From Bacteroidota bacterium (lineage in GTDB: Bacteria > Bacteroidota > Bacteroidia > JAADEI01): 6,957 nucleotides of DNA. Both the position numbers and the translations under genes were made by a program. A model generated the notes under the pieces. The model had not been told where the DNA came from. It saw nothing but the letters and a program-made list of their open reading frames with translations, and made no database searches. This document shows, piece by piece, positions 1 through 6,584 of this stretch (its first letter is position 1; each line of letters opens with the position of its first letter). Where the stretch lies: the NCBI GenBank assembly GCA_024280615.1, contig JAJRPU010000186.1, positions 1-6,957 of the forward strand, given 5' to 3'.

Positions 1-301
1 TGAACACATGGGACACTATTAGTCCTGAGGGTTCCTGAACGTAATAGGCACCGCCGAAAAATAGAGGGTCTCGCCAGAACTCAGGCTTTTCGTTTAATAT
101 AACTGCATCTGGGAACCACGGCACCCGTTCATCAACGGAAAAATGTTCATCAAGGCTTCTTTGTGTCCATAGCTATTTAACGTGGTGCGGTCTAATCGCT
201 GTTCTGGGCGATTCATTTAGGGCATCAAGGAAATCATTAAATTCTTTGCCTAGTATATTTTGCATTCTTTTCAAAAACTGAGAAGGCAGGGTAATAGCCA
301 T
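1..301 (-). pseudogene. NOL1/NOP2/Sun-family (RsmF-like) rRNA m5C methyltransferase, N-terminal part, interrupted by in-frame TAG; runs off the window
   Basis: Reading leftward from ATG at 301-299, the translation begins MAITLPSQFLKRMQNILGKE and reaches 'SPRTAIRPHHVK' before a TAG at 175-173 (codon 43). The same frame then continues without another stop to base 1, with '...VPWFPDAVILNEKPEFWRDP' followed by 'LFFGGAYYVQEPSG'. That string matches the conserved region before the catalytic domain of RsmF-type 16S rRNA m5C methyltransferases ('VPWC...', 'DPLFHAGAYYVQEASS'). The SAM-binding and catalytic-Cys parts lie outside the window. The start is supported by AAGG 7 bases before the ATG and by its place 7 bases after the stop of the TrmH-type gene, as in an operon. 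No in-frame ATG follows the TAG within the window, so a simple internal restart is not visible. A nonsense mutation or a sequencing/assembly error is most likely. Family assignment is fairly sure; the state of the gene is not. Confidence 0.72.
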
Positions 302-308
302 AACTACC

Positions 309-1007
309 TTACTTCTTTTCAAAAAGAAACTTTTCTATTATTAATTTAGAATTGCTAACATCTCTGACCAACCATTTGAGCAAAAGGTCTGTTTTCTGTT
401 TGGGAGAGAGTTTCCATGGCAAGTCACTATTATGCAATTGATGAACCAATTTATATAGTGTTATGGCAACGCTAACAGATATGTTATAACTGGTTGTGAA
501 CCCATACATTGGGATTTTAATTGTAATGTCTGCTGATTCAAAGGCTTCGTCAGTTAAACCATCTTTTTCTGTGCCAAACAATAGGGCTACAGGCTCTGTT
601 ATTTCAAAATCATTTAGTGAGACAGTGGCATAAGGACTTGTAGCAACAATTTTATAACCCTTTTCTTTAAGTTGCTTTGCAATGAAAGAAGGTCTTTCAT
701 TAATGTGTCGGTGTATGTCCACCCATTGTTCTGCCCCGAGCGTTACGCCCCGCGACACTTCAAATCTGTTCCTATTTTCAATAGTGTGGATTGTCTGGAT
801 TCCCAAGCAATCGCATGTTCGGACCGTGGCACTGGCATTATGCGGTTGATATATATCTTCCAGAACAAGAGTGATAAAATATGTTCGCCAATTAAGTACT
901 TCAAGCATCCTGTTAAATCTCTCTTCCGTAACAAACTGCTTTAAATGGTCTATAAGCAACTGTTTCTCTTTTAACGATAAAGATTTCAACGTTTCAAATG
1001 TGTCCAT
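309..1007 (-). CDS. trmH: SpoU/TrmH-family RNA (ribose 2'-O) methyltransferase, probably tRNA Gm18 type
   Basis: A 232-residue cytoplasmic SPOUT methyltransferase that would transfer a methyl group from SAM to a ribose 2'-OH, most likely of tRNA. All three SpoU motifs are visible. Motif 1 is EDIYQPHNASATVR (about residues 50-63, with the conserved Asn57 and catalytic-type Arg63). Motif 2 is FGTEKDGLT (144-152). Motif 3 runs from KIPMYGF to NISVSVAI (164-182), the trefoil-knot SAM site. The N-terminal ~40 residues and C-terminal ~45 residues are helical flanks such as those of TrmH tRNA Gm18 enzymes, and 'VTEERFNRMLEVLNWRT' and the C-terminal 'LLLKWLVRD' are typical of Bacteroidota members. 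The length is normal for the group. The ATG at 1007 follows a TAGTTTTG element by 16 bases. The next gene downstream is another RNA methyltransferase 7 bases away, suggesting an RNA-modification operon. The exact target (tRNA Gm18 or another RNA) cannot be read from the sequence. Confidence 0.9.
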   Translation of the reverse strand: MDTFETLKSLSLKEKQLLIDHLKQFVTEERFNRMLEVLNWRTYFITLVLEDIYQPHNASATVRTCDCLGIQTIHTIENRNRFEVSRGVTLGAEQWVDIHRHINERPSFIAKQLKEKGYKIVATSPYATVSLNDFEITEPVALLFGTEKDGLTDEAFESADITIKIPMYGFTTSYNISVSVAITLYKLVHQLHNSDLPWKLSPKQKTDLLLKWLVRDVSNSKLIIEKFLFEKK

Positions 1008-1023
1008 TGTAATTTTTTTATGT

Positions 1024-1031
1024 CAAAACTA
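1024..1031 (-). promoter_or_regulatory. Candidate Bacteroidota -7 promoter element for the TrmH-type gene
   Basis: On the minus strand the sequence reads TAGTTTTG, an exact fit to the Bacteroidota -7 consensus TAnnTTTG. It ends 16 bases before the ATG at 1007. No TTTG is found at the -33 position, so only half the promoter consensus is present, and the implied 5' leader would be short. The DUF4159 gene upstream ends at 1098 in the same direction, so read-through transcription is also possible. Confidence 0.4.
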
Positions 1032-1097
1032 TTACACTGTTGATAATCTCTGCTTTTTATGCAGGTGTATTACGGGCGTTGTTTGGAGACATAATTA

Positions 1098-1745
1098 TTA
1101 GTGAGTAAAAACGTAGTGTATAATGTTTGCCCCCATTTTGAGTGCTTGTTCTCTGAGGTGTGGTGGGTCGTTGTGCACAAGAGGGTCCTCCCAACCGTCT
1201 CCAATGTCTGATTCGTAGACGTATAGAATCATGAGTCTATTACCGTCAAAGATTCCTAGTGCTTCCGGTGGTTTGCCTGAATGTTTGTGTATCTTAGGCA
1301 GTCCGTTTGGGAATTTGAAAGGTTCGTTGAAGATGGGGTGTGTGATGGGAACAGGTTGCAATTCTCTGTCTGGAAATAATTTTTTCAGTTCGGGTCTGAT
1401 GTATGGGTCCATACCGTAACTATCGTTGATAAGCAGGAACCCGCCTCCTAAGAGATATTTTCTAAGGTTAGCAATGTCAGATTCAGTAAAGAAAACGCGT
1501 CCGTGTCCTGTCATGTAGAGCAGTGGGTAATAGAAAATTTCTGGGCTTGAAGGGTCAACAATGTCTTCTTGTGGATAGATGTTTGTTTTGATTGTTTCAT
1601 TACAGAATTTTATGAGGTTTGGCAGGGCAGTGGGACTTACATACCAGTCGCCGCCCCCTCCGTATTTCAGGCGAGCTATCCGGACAGTGGGTTCCTGTAC
1701 CGAAAGAAACAAAATAACCATTAAGGGAATAAATATCCGTATCAT
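1098..1745 (-). CDS. DUF4159 domain-containing exported protein
   Basis: A 215-residue protein of unknown function, nearly all of it one DUF4159 domain. The N-terminus MIRIFIPLMVILFLSVQEP is a short hydrophobic signal-like segment, so it is probably exported or membrane-anchored. Family signatures follow in order: RLKYGGGGDWY (25-35), LYMTGHG (76-82), the glycine-rich LLGGGFLLIND (98-108), HPIF (136-139), and GNRLMILYVYESDIGDGWE (168-186). The fold is reminiscent of class I glutamine amidotransferase-like/Rossmann domains, but I see no catalytic Cys-His pair to claim activity. I chose the ATG at 1745. A TTG at 1766 would add seven residues ahead of the signal segment, but it falls at the edge of the candidate -7 element. 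In larger relatives DUF4159 is fused to other domains near BatA/MoxR genes; here it stands alone, divergent from yidD. Family call firm, function unknown. Confidence 0.87.
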   Translation of the reverse strand: MIRIFIPLMVILFLSVQEPTVRIARLKYGGGGDWYVSPTALPNLIKFCNETIKTNIYPQEDIVDPSSPEIFYYPLLYMTGHGRVFFTESDIANLRKYLLGGGFLLINDSYGMDPYIRPELKKLFPDRELQPVPITHPIFNEPFKFPNGLPKIHKHSGKPPEALGIFDGNRLMILYVYESDIGDGWEDPLVHNDPPHLREQALKMGANIIHYVFTH

Positions 1746-1753
1746 TTGCGTTA

Positions 1754-1766
1754 TTGTTAATAACAA
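1754..1766. repeat. 13-bp perfect inverted repeat in the divergent DUF4159/yidD intergenic region
   Basis: TTGTTA and TAACAA form a perfect inverted repeat around a single central A, in the only 37 bases separating two divergent genes. It overlaps the candidate -7 element of the DUF4159 gene and sits 17 bases before the yidD start, so it could be an operator. In AT-rich sequence a 6+6 palindrome can arise by chance, so a regulatory role is inference. Confidence 0.3.
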
Positions 1767-1793
1767 AATTAGGCATTTTAAGATGCTGTCAAA
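1764..1793 (-). promoter_or_regulatory. Candidate Bacteroidota-type promoter for the DUF4159 gene
   Basis: Reading the minus strand, TTTG (1793-1790) is followed after 18 bases by TAATTTTG (1771-1764). These fit the Bacteroidota -33 (TTTG) and -7 (TAnnTTTG) elements at a spacing close to the usual one. The -7 element ends 18 bases before the ATG at 1745, much like the arrangement upstream of the TrmH-type gene. The -33 element lies inside the first codons of the divergent yidD gene. The 5' leader would be only about a dozen bases, which also argues against the upstream TTG start. Confidence 0.45.
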
Positions 1794-2088
1794 GTTACTT
1801 ATTGGGCTTATTAAGCTTTACAAACGCTTTGTCTCGCCTATATTGCCTCCATCTTGTAGGTTCCATCCATCATGCTCCACGTATGGACTGGAAGCTATCC
1901 AGAGGCACGGTGCTATCAAGGGACTTTGGTTGACCATACACAGAATTGTTAGGTGCAATCCGTTTAATGAGGGTGGTTATGACCCTGTTCCTCGTAAATT
2001 TGTATTTCTAAAACCACATAAACAAGCACAGTATGAATTGGCTCAAATGGTTCAGGAAAAAGGCGAAGGTAATGAACAGAAGGGTTAG
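1783..2088 (+). CDS. yidD: Membrane protein insertion efficiency factor YidD
   Basis: A 101-residue protein of the YidD (DUF37, formerly 'haemolytic protein') family. It is a small peripheral inner-membrane factor thought to help the YidC insertase place proteins in the membrane. The amphipathic N-terminus (MLSKLLIGLIKLYKRFVSPI) is followed by the family signature around residues 25-70: CRFHPSCSTY, then EAIQRHGAIKG, RIVRC, and GGYDPVP. Conserved Cys25, Cys31 and Cys58 are all present. The frame is open for 68 codons upstream, but homology begins at the ATG at 1783, so I place the start there. In Bacteroidota yidD often sits between rnpA and an S41 protease gene. Here the protease follows and overlaps the yidD end, while rnpA is absent and a divergent DUF4159 gene takes its side. 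The stop codon is TAG. Confidence 0.93.
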   Translation: MLSKLLIGLIKLYKRFVSPILPPSCRFHPSCSTYGLEAIQRHGAIKGLWLTIHRIVRCNPFNEGGYDPVPRKFVFLKPHKQAQYELAQMVQEKGEGNEQKG

Positions 2089-3739
2089 TGTTGCTGTTGT
2101 AACGGTTCTCTTGTCGGCTTTCTCGTTCCTTGCCCTTACAGAGGATGAAGTTCAAGAAACCTATTTCCAAATAGTTAAGTGGATAGAGATTTACACTGCC
2201 TCTGTGAAAGAACTCACTACATATTATGTTGACCCAGTTTCACCTGAAAAGCTTGTTAAGAACGCCATTGAAGGAATGACAGAAATTCTAGACCCTTATA
2301 CTGAGTTTATACCGGAAGAAAAGATAGATGAGCTAAGGATGCAAAGCACCGGTAAGTATGGGGGCATTGGTGCTGTGGTAAGTAAACGTGATTCCCTCGT
2401 TATGATCGCTGACCCATATATTGGATTTCCGGCATATAAGGCTGGGCTTAGACCCGGGGATTATATTTTAAAAATTAATGGCAGGAGTGTTGTTGGCTGG
2501 AAGTTGGAAGACGTTACTGACTTGTTGCGAGGCACTCCCGGAAGCAAAGTTACCGTAACTGTTTACAGACCGTTTGTGAATGATACTTTTGATGTTGTCA
2601 TAACTAGAGCAGAAATAAAAATTGACCCTATCACTTATGCTAATGTCCTCTTTAGGGACAGTTCAATTTATTACATTAAACTTAGAAGCTTTACACAGGG
2701 ACTGGGCAGGGAACTGAGACAAACACTGAGGAAAGCTTTAGATGAACACAAACCAAGAGGAATAATACTTGATTTGAGGGGTAATCCCGGTGGACTGCTT
2801 AATGAGGCAATTTTGGTTGCCAATGTGTTTATCCCGCAAGGAAAGATTATAGTTACTACCAAGGGACGAATTTCTGAATGGGAACGTGTGTATAGGGCTC
2901 CGCTTTCTGCAGTGGACACCTCCACTCCGTTGGTTGTCCTTGTCAATGGGAGTTCCGCTTCGGCTTCTGAGATAGTTGCTGGTGCTATTCAGGATTGGGA
3001 CAGAGGGGTTGTCATTGGTGAAACAACTTTTGGTAAGGGGCTGGTGCAAACAACAAGAAACTTGCCTTATAATGCTAAATTAAAACTAACAATAGCAAAA
3101 TATTACACTCCCAGTGGAAGGTCCATTCAAGCACTTATATACACACATAAGGACACTGGAAAGAAAGCGATTGAAGTCCCCGATTCGTTGAGGGAAGAGT
3201 TCAAAACAGATGCAGGCAGATCGGTGTATTCAGGAAATGGTATTGAACCGGATGTGAAGGTTGAACCTCCTGAAATGCCTCATGTTTTGCGGGCTTTGAT
3301 TAGAGAAAATATGATATTTGACTTTGCTACCAAGTTCTACCACGAACATGACACTATTCCGCCCTCAACAGAATTTGCAATTTCTGATAAATTGTATGAA
3401 GAGTTTGTGCAGTTTGTTATGGAGAGAGAATTTAAGTATGAAACTCCTTCAGATAAGAAATTAAAGCAATTGAAGAAACAACTGGCAAAGGACAAGTTTT
3501 GGAATGAAGAGGCAGAGAAGCATATCTCACAGCTAAAAGAGTTTCTTGAAAAAGAGAAGAGACAGGACATATACGATGAAGCAGACTTAATTAAATGGCA
3601 ATTGGAACAGGAAATAATGAGGCGATACTACGGACAAAAAGGCTCTATTGAGGCATTCCTTGAACGAGACATATACCTTGACAGTGCCCTTGTGATACTT
3701 AAGGATAAAGAACGATACGAAAAAATTCTTTCTCCGTAA
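2072..3739 (+). CDS. S41-family C-terminal (tail-specific) processing protease, exported
   Basis: A 555-residue serine/lysine-dyad endopeptidase that acts in the cell envelope on C-terminal tails of proteins. It has a positively charged N-terminus (MNRR), a hydrophobic signal or anchor segment (~5-22), a PDZ domain (~92-179, with GFPAYKAGLRPGD), and the S41 core (~182-365). The core carries DLRGNPGG (234-241), nucleophile Ser297 in the SSASASEIVAGAIQD block, and Lys322 in TTFGKG. These lie 25 residues apart, as in CtpA and Prc. A charged helical C-terminal region (~420-555) ends in RRYYGQKGSIEA...ERYEKIL, typical of Bacteroidota CTPs. The ATG at 2072 gives a compact signal peptide, has AAGG just upstream, and overlaps yidD by 17 bases. 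An in-frame ATG at 2033 (568 residues) is possible but would overlap yidD by 56 bases and lengthen the n-region. Translation is probably coupled to yidD. Product certain, exact start less so. Confidence 0.93.
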   Translation: MNRRVSVAVVTVLLSAFSFLALTEDEVQETYFQIVKWIEIYTASVKELTTYYVDPVSPEKLVKNAIEGMTEILDPYTEFIPEEKIDELRMQSTGKYGGIGAVVSKRDSLVMIADPYIGFPAYKAGLRPGDYILKINGRSVVGWKLEDVTDLLRGTPGSKVTVTVYRPFVNDTFDVVITRAEIKIDPITYANVLFRDSSIYYIKLRSFTQGLGRELRQTLRKALDEHKPRGIILDLRGNPGGLLNEAILVANVFIPQGKIIVTTKGRISEWERVYRAPLSAVDTSTPLVVLVNGSSASASEIVAGAIQDWDRGVVIGETTFGKGLVQTTRNLPYNAKLKLTIAKYYTPSGRSIQALIYTHKDTGKKAIEVPDSLREEFKTDAGRSVYSGNGIEPDVKVEPPEMPHVLRALIRENMIFDFATKFYHEHDTIPPSTEFAISDKLYEEFVQFVMEREFKYETPSDKKLKQLKKQLAKDKFWNEEAEKHISQLKEFLEKEKRQDIYDEADLIKWQLEQEIMRRYYGQKGSIEAFLERDIYLDSALVILKDKERYEKILSP

Positions 3740-3755
3740 AAATCGGCTTTGAACA

Positions 3756-4571
3756 ATGGACGTGCTTGAGGTGCTAACCCTGATAGGTGGCGGCTTAATT
3801 GGGGGTATTACTGCTGGATTGCTGGGTTTGGGCGGAGGTCCATTCTACATATATTCCCTTATGACTGTGATGGATGACGTTCCCCAACACAGGCTATCTG
3901 TTGTGCTTACTGCTCATAGCCTTGCAATCATATTCCTGACAAGCCTCTGGACCATCTTTAATAGGTTTAGGAATAAAACCATTTCCTGGGGGCTTCTTAA
4001 AATGCTTCTCATTCCCTCGTTTATTGCTTCTTTGCTTGTCAGAACGGCAATGCACATTTTTGGTCTTAGCCCGGGCATATTTTTGACGGTGTTTAGTGTT
4101 ATTGTGGTTGTTGGGTCCATAGCGGTACTCTTTAAAAAAGAAGCAAATAGTTCTCAATTTATAGCGGACGGTGATTTGAAGAGGGGCATGCTAACGTGGA
4201 TGGCTTTTGTTTCAGGGGCATTGGCTGCCCTGGCTGGTGTTGGCGGCGGACTAATAATCATTCCATTGCTTGTGTGGTTTATGAAGATGCCATTTAAGCA
4301 AACGGCAATTATTTCAATTGGTGTTACGCTTGGCGTGGCTATAGCCAGTGTGCTTGTCATTGGCGTTGAATGCATTATGACTGGTTGCGGCGAGTTTATG
4401 CCTCTGAGTATTGTTCTAATTTTGCTTGGTGTTTTTCCGGGTGTATGGCTTGGAATCCTGCTTCATAAAATTCTTCCTGTCAAATTTGTTAAGATGGCTT
4501 ATTTTGCCATAATTGTTCTGTTGATAATTAGGATGGCTCAACGAATGGGTGTTCTGGAACTCATAACTTGA
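3756..4571 (+). CDS. TSUP-family (sulfite exporter TauE/SafE-like) membrane transporter
   Basis: A 271-residue polytopic inner-membrane protein with about eight hydrophobic segments in two halves. Each half begins with the glycine-rich TSUP signature: GLLGLGGGPF at 21-30 and GVGGGLIIIPLLVW at 161-174. The internal duplication is the hallmark of the family (PF01925), whose members move organosulfur anions, sulfite, thiosulfate or sulfoacetate. The two halves are joined by a short polar loop (~127-143). The length is normal. The start ATG is 16 bases after the stop of the protease gene, and I see no promoter-like element between them, so the gene probably belongs to the yidD-protease transcript. 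No sulfur-metabolism gene is nearby to suggest a substrate. The family call is firm and the substrate unknown. Confidence 0.88.
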   Translation: MDVLEVLTLIGGGLIGGITAGLLGLGGGPFYIYSLMTVMDDVPQHRLSVVLTAHSLAIIFLTSLWTIFNRFRNKTISWGLLKMLLIPSFIASLLVRTAMHIFGLSPGIFLTVFSVIVVVGSIAVLFKKEANSSQFIADGDLKRGMLTWMAFVSGALAALAGVGGGLIIIPLLVWFMKMPFKQTAIISIGVTLGVAIASVLVIGVECIMTGCGEFMPLSIVLILLGVFPGVWLGILLHKILPVKFVKMAYFAIIVLLIIRMAQRMGVLELIT

Positions 4572-4585
4572 TAATAATTGTTGCT

Positions 4586-4593
4586 TAACTTTG
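4586..4593 (+). promoter_or_regulatory. Candidate Bacteroidota -7 promoter element for rpsP
   Basis: TAACTTTG fits the Bacteroidota -7 consensus TAnnTTTG. It lies 25 bases before the rpsP start, in the 47-base gap after the transporter gene. A TTG at 4568-4570 is 15 bases upstream, closer than the usual -33 spacing, so the upstream element is weak. This would let the ribosomal gene be transcribed independently of the envelope genes before it. Confidence 0.4.
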
Positions 4594-4618
4594 TAGAACA
4601 AAAAACGGAAGAAGCAAT

Positions 4619-5116
4619 ATGCCAGTAAGGATTAGATTGCAGAGGCACGGAAGACGGAAAAGACCATTCTACTGGATTGTGGTTGCTAATTCACGGGCTC
4701 CACGAGATGGTCGCTTTATTGAGAAATTGGGTGTTTATGACCCAAATACGGAAATACCTATCATAGAGATAGACCATGAAAAAGCAATTGAGTGGTTGAA
4801 AAAAGGTGCTCAACCCTCAGAAGCCGCTGAACACATTATGCGACGGGCTGGTGTGTACCATCTAATGTTCCTGCTCAGGGGCGTCGAGAAAGGCGTGCAT
4901 ACAAGGGAAGAAGCCTATAGGAAATTCAGTGAATGGCTTAAAACCCAGAAGAAGTTTAGACCTTTGGTTGTTGAGAAAGAACAATATGTACCCGAGAAAG
5001 TTGAGCCTGTCGTGGTGACAGAAGAAGCAGAGACACAAGAGGCATCAGAGGAAGCAGAAGATGCTCAACAAGATGATCAAGTTCAAGGCACACAAACAGA
5101 TGAAAAACAAGGTTAA
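4619..5116 (+). CDS. rpsP: 30S ribosomal protein S16 with acidic C-terminal extension
   Basis: A 165-residue small-subunit ribosomal protein that binds 16S rRNA and helps assemble the 30S body. The S16 core (residues 1-~80) is unmistakable: MPVRIRLQRHGRRKRPFYWI, then VVANSRAPRDGRFIEKLGVYDP and EWLKKGAQPSEAAEHIM. Most bacterial S16 proteins are 80-90 residues. This one continues with a second conserved-looking segment (80-115, GVEKGVHTREEAYRKFSEWLK) and a low-complexity Glu/Gln/Asp-rich tail (~129-165). Such extensions are characteristic of Bacteroidota S16. The ATG has GGAAG at 4607-4611 as a modest ribosome-binding site. rpsP is usually followed by rimM, trmD and rplS; here a DNA methyltransferase gene follows 46 bases later, so the usual cluster appears interrupted or rearranged. 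Confidence 0.96.
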   Translation: MPVRIRLQRHGRRKRPFYWIVVANSRAPRDGRFIEKLGVYDPNTEIPIIEIDHEKAIEWLKKGAQPSEAAEHIMRRAGVYHLMFLLRGVEKGVHTREEAYRKFSEWLKTQKKFRPLVVEKEQYVPEKVEPVVVTEEAETQEASEEAEDAQQDDQVQGTQTDEKQG

Positions 5117-5162
5117 ACTGGTAACCTAATTTAATTGTAAAAAGTGATGCCAGATTAGTAAT

Positions 5163-6581
5163 ATGAAGTACTTATATTATGGACAGCAGCAAAAAAAGCT
5201 ATTTGATGTAAATACACGTGAAAATTTATACTGGGAGTTAATTAATGGTAATTATTCTTTTTCTGAAGCATTACAAATATTGGATAAAATCGATTGGGAT
5301 TTTAAGGGTTTCACAACTCAATATTTGACTCATAAGTTCCATTCGTATCCTGCAAGATTCATTCCACAAATTCCTTTAACATTCATAAAACTATTTACAA
5401 AAGAAGGTGAAACTGTCCTTGACCCTATGTGTGGATGTGGAACTACTTTAGTAGAAGCTTTCTTAAATAATAGAAATTCAATCGGCAATGATTTTAATCC
5501 CCTGGCTACTTTGATAAGTAAAGTTAAAGTTACATTGATACCTGATACGGAATTTAAATATTTAAAAGAGAAACTACGAAAAATGAAAAGATATTTAGAC
5601 CTTGACTATAAAAGAATTGATAAAAGAATTGAGTCACTACCAAACAGAAAAATAAGCAAAATCTTTAACAGAGTAGTAATATCGAAACTGGAAGTTATCA
5701 GAGAAACTCTTCTTGAAATCAAAGAGGAGGGAGGGCATGATGACATTTATGATTTGGGGAGAGTTGCTTTATCCTCCACTATATGGTCATTAGTAGAAAA
5801 CGGCGGAGGACTTGATGTAGATGATTTATTCTTAAAGAAAATAAATTCTATGGAAAAAGAACTAAAAAAGATGTCAAAGATTGTGAGAAATCCACCAAAA
5901 GTGCGGATTATCACAGGAGATGCAAGAAAACTTGAAGTTAAGAGTAATTCTGTTGATTTAATCGTAACTTCACCCCCTTATGTTAATGCATTAGACTATT
6001 ATAGAGTTCACATGTATAATATGCTGTGGTTGGGTATGGATTTTGATCTATTCATAAAACATGAAATTGGTGCTCATTCTCATTTTATTTATAATCGTTT
6101 TAGATTACTTTCCGAATATCTGGGTGATATGCTTAGAGCGATGATAGAAATGAATCGTGTGCTTAAAAAGGGCAAGTTATGTGTAATCGTTGTCGGTAAT
6201 TCAAGTTTAGAATATGAATTAATAGAAAGTCATAAATTCTTTGCTGAAATGTCAAAGTTTATAGGATTTAAACCAATAAAGACCTATTTCAGAAATATAG
6301 ATAAGACACGAAAATATACTAGTGCAGATATTGGAAAAATTGATGATGAATACATTTTAATTCTACAAAAAGTAGCCGATTCTGATGCAACCGCAGAGGA
6401 TGATAACTTTATAGCAGATATAGTAACTCAACAAATGATAAAGTTCAAAAAGCAAATAGAAAAAGTTCAGGGAACATCTATCAGAGGTAGAAGACCTACA
6501 AAAGAAAGATTACTGAAAAATATAGACAAAATAGAGGAGGCAATTCAACACATCCGTGAAGATATAAAAATAAAGAGGTGA
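5163..6581 (+). CDS. DNA (N4-cytosine/N6-adenine) methyltransferase, probably of a type II restriction-modification system
   Basis: A 472-residue amino-methyltransferase expected to methylate an exocyclic amino group in a specific DNA site, using SAM. An HKFHSYPARFIPQIP segment (57-71, motif X-like) comes first. It is followed by motif I VLDPMCGCGTT (85-95, SAM binding) and IGNDFNPLA (107-115, acidic residue of motif II). A helical, charged stretch (~125-245) has no recognised motif. Then come GDARKL (252-257) and the catalytic motif IV TSPPYVNALDYYRVHMYNMLWLG (269-291). RVLKKGKLCVIVVGNS (332-347) forms a late beta-strand motif. The TSPPY form is found in both N4-cytosine and N6-adenine enzymes, so the base cannot be fixed. 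The C-terminal ~50 residues are basic and helical (RGRRPTKERLLKN). The region is clearly more AT-rich than rpsP and its neighbours, a sign of horizontal transfer. I see no Shine-Dalgarno sequence before the ATG. The gene downstream follows its stop after 3 bases. Confidence 0.88.
   Translation: MKYLYYGQQQKKLFDVNTRENLYWELINGNYSFSEALQILDKIDWDFKGFTTQYLTHKFHSYPARFIPQIPLTFIKLFTKEGETVLDPMCGCGTTLVEAFLNNRNSIGNDFNPLATLISKVKVTLIPDTEFKYLKEKLRKMKRYLDLDYKRIDKRIESLPNRKISKIFNRVVISKLEVIRETLLEIKEEGGHDDIYDLGRVALSSTIWSLVENGGGLDVDDLFLKKINSMEKELKKMSKIVRNPPKVRIITGDARKLEVKSNSVDLIVTSPPYVNALDYYRVHMYNMLWLGMDFDLFIKHEIGAHSHFIYNRFRLLSEYLGDMLRAMIEMNRVLKKGKLCVIVVGNSSLEYELIESHKFFAEMSKFIGFKPIKTYFRNIDKTRKYTSADIGKIDDEYILILQKVADSDATAEDDNFIADIVTQQMIKFKKQIEKVQGTSIRGRRPTKERLLKNIDKIEEAIQHIREDIKIKR
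6575..6581 (+). promoter_or_regulatory. Strong Shine-Dalgarno sequence for the gene after the methyltransferase
   Basis: GAGGTGA overlaps the last codon and stop (TGA, 6579-6581) of the methyltransferase gene, and its GAGG core ends 6 bases before the ATG at 6585. This is the best ribosome-binding site in the window and fixes the start of the next gene. It also makes translational coupling with the methyltransferase likely. Confidence 0.7.
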
Positions 6582-6584
6582 AAA

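Noticed and set aside
173..175. Genome-wide reassignment of TAG as a sense codon.
   Set aside because: yidD terminates with TAG directly after a typical C-terminus, and other genes use TAA or TGA normally, so a global code change is not supported.
1050..1064. Possible hairpin CTGC-(7)-GCAG between the DUF4159 and TrmH-type genes, as a terminator.
   Set aside because: The stem is only four base pairs and there is no following T-run on the minus strand where transcription would end, so it is not distinguishable from chance.
871..1101. A 76-codon open frame on the plus strand over the start of the TrmH-type gene.
   Set aside because: It is antisense to a well-conserved methyltransferase, has no recognisable protein features, and mostly covers the promoter gap.
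1579..1782. A 68-codon upstream extension of the yidD frame.
   Set aside because: It lies antisense to the DUF4159 gene and YidD homology begins exactly at the ATG at 1783. The extension would also abolish the divergent promoter.
5117..5162. Complementary words CTGG/CCAG and CTAAT/ATTAG between rpsP and the methyltransferase gene, possibly a terminator hairpin or insertion-site repeat.
   Set aside because: The words occur in an order that cannot nest into a single hairpin, and there is no T-run. No direct repeat marking an insertion edge could be found within the window.
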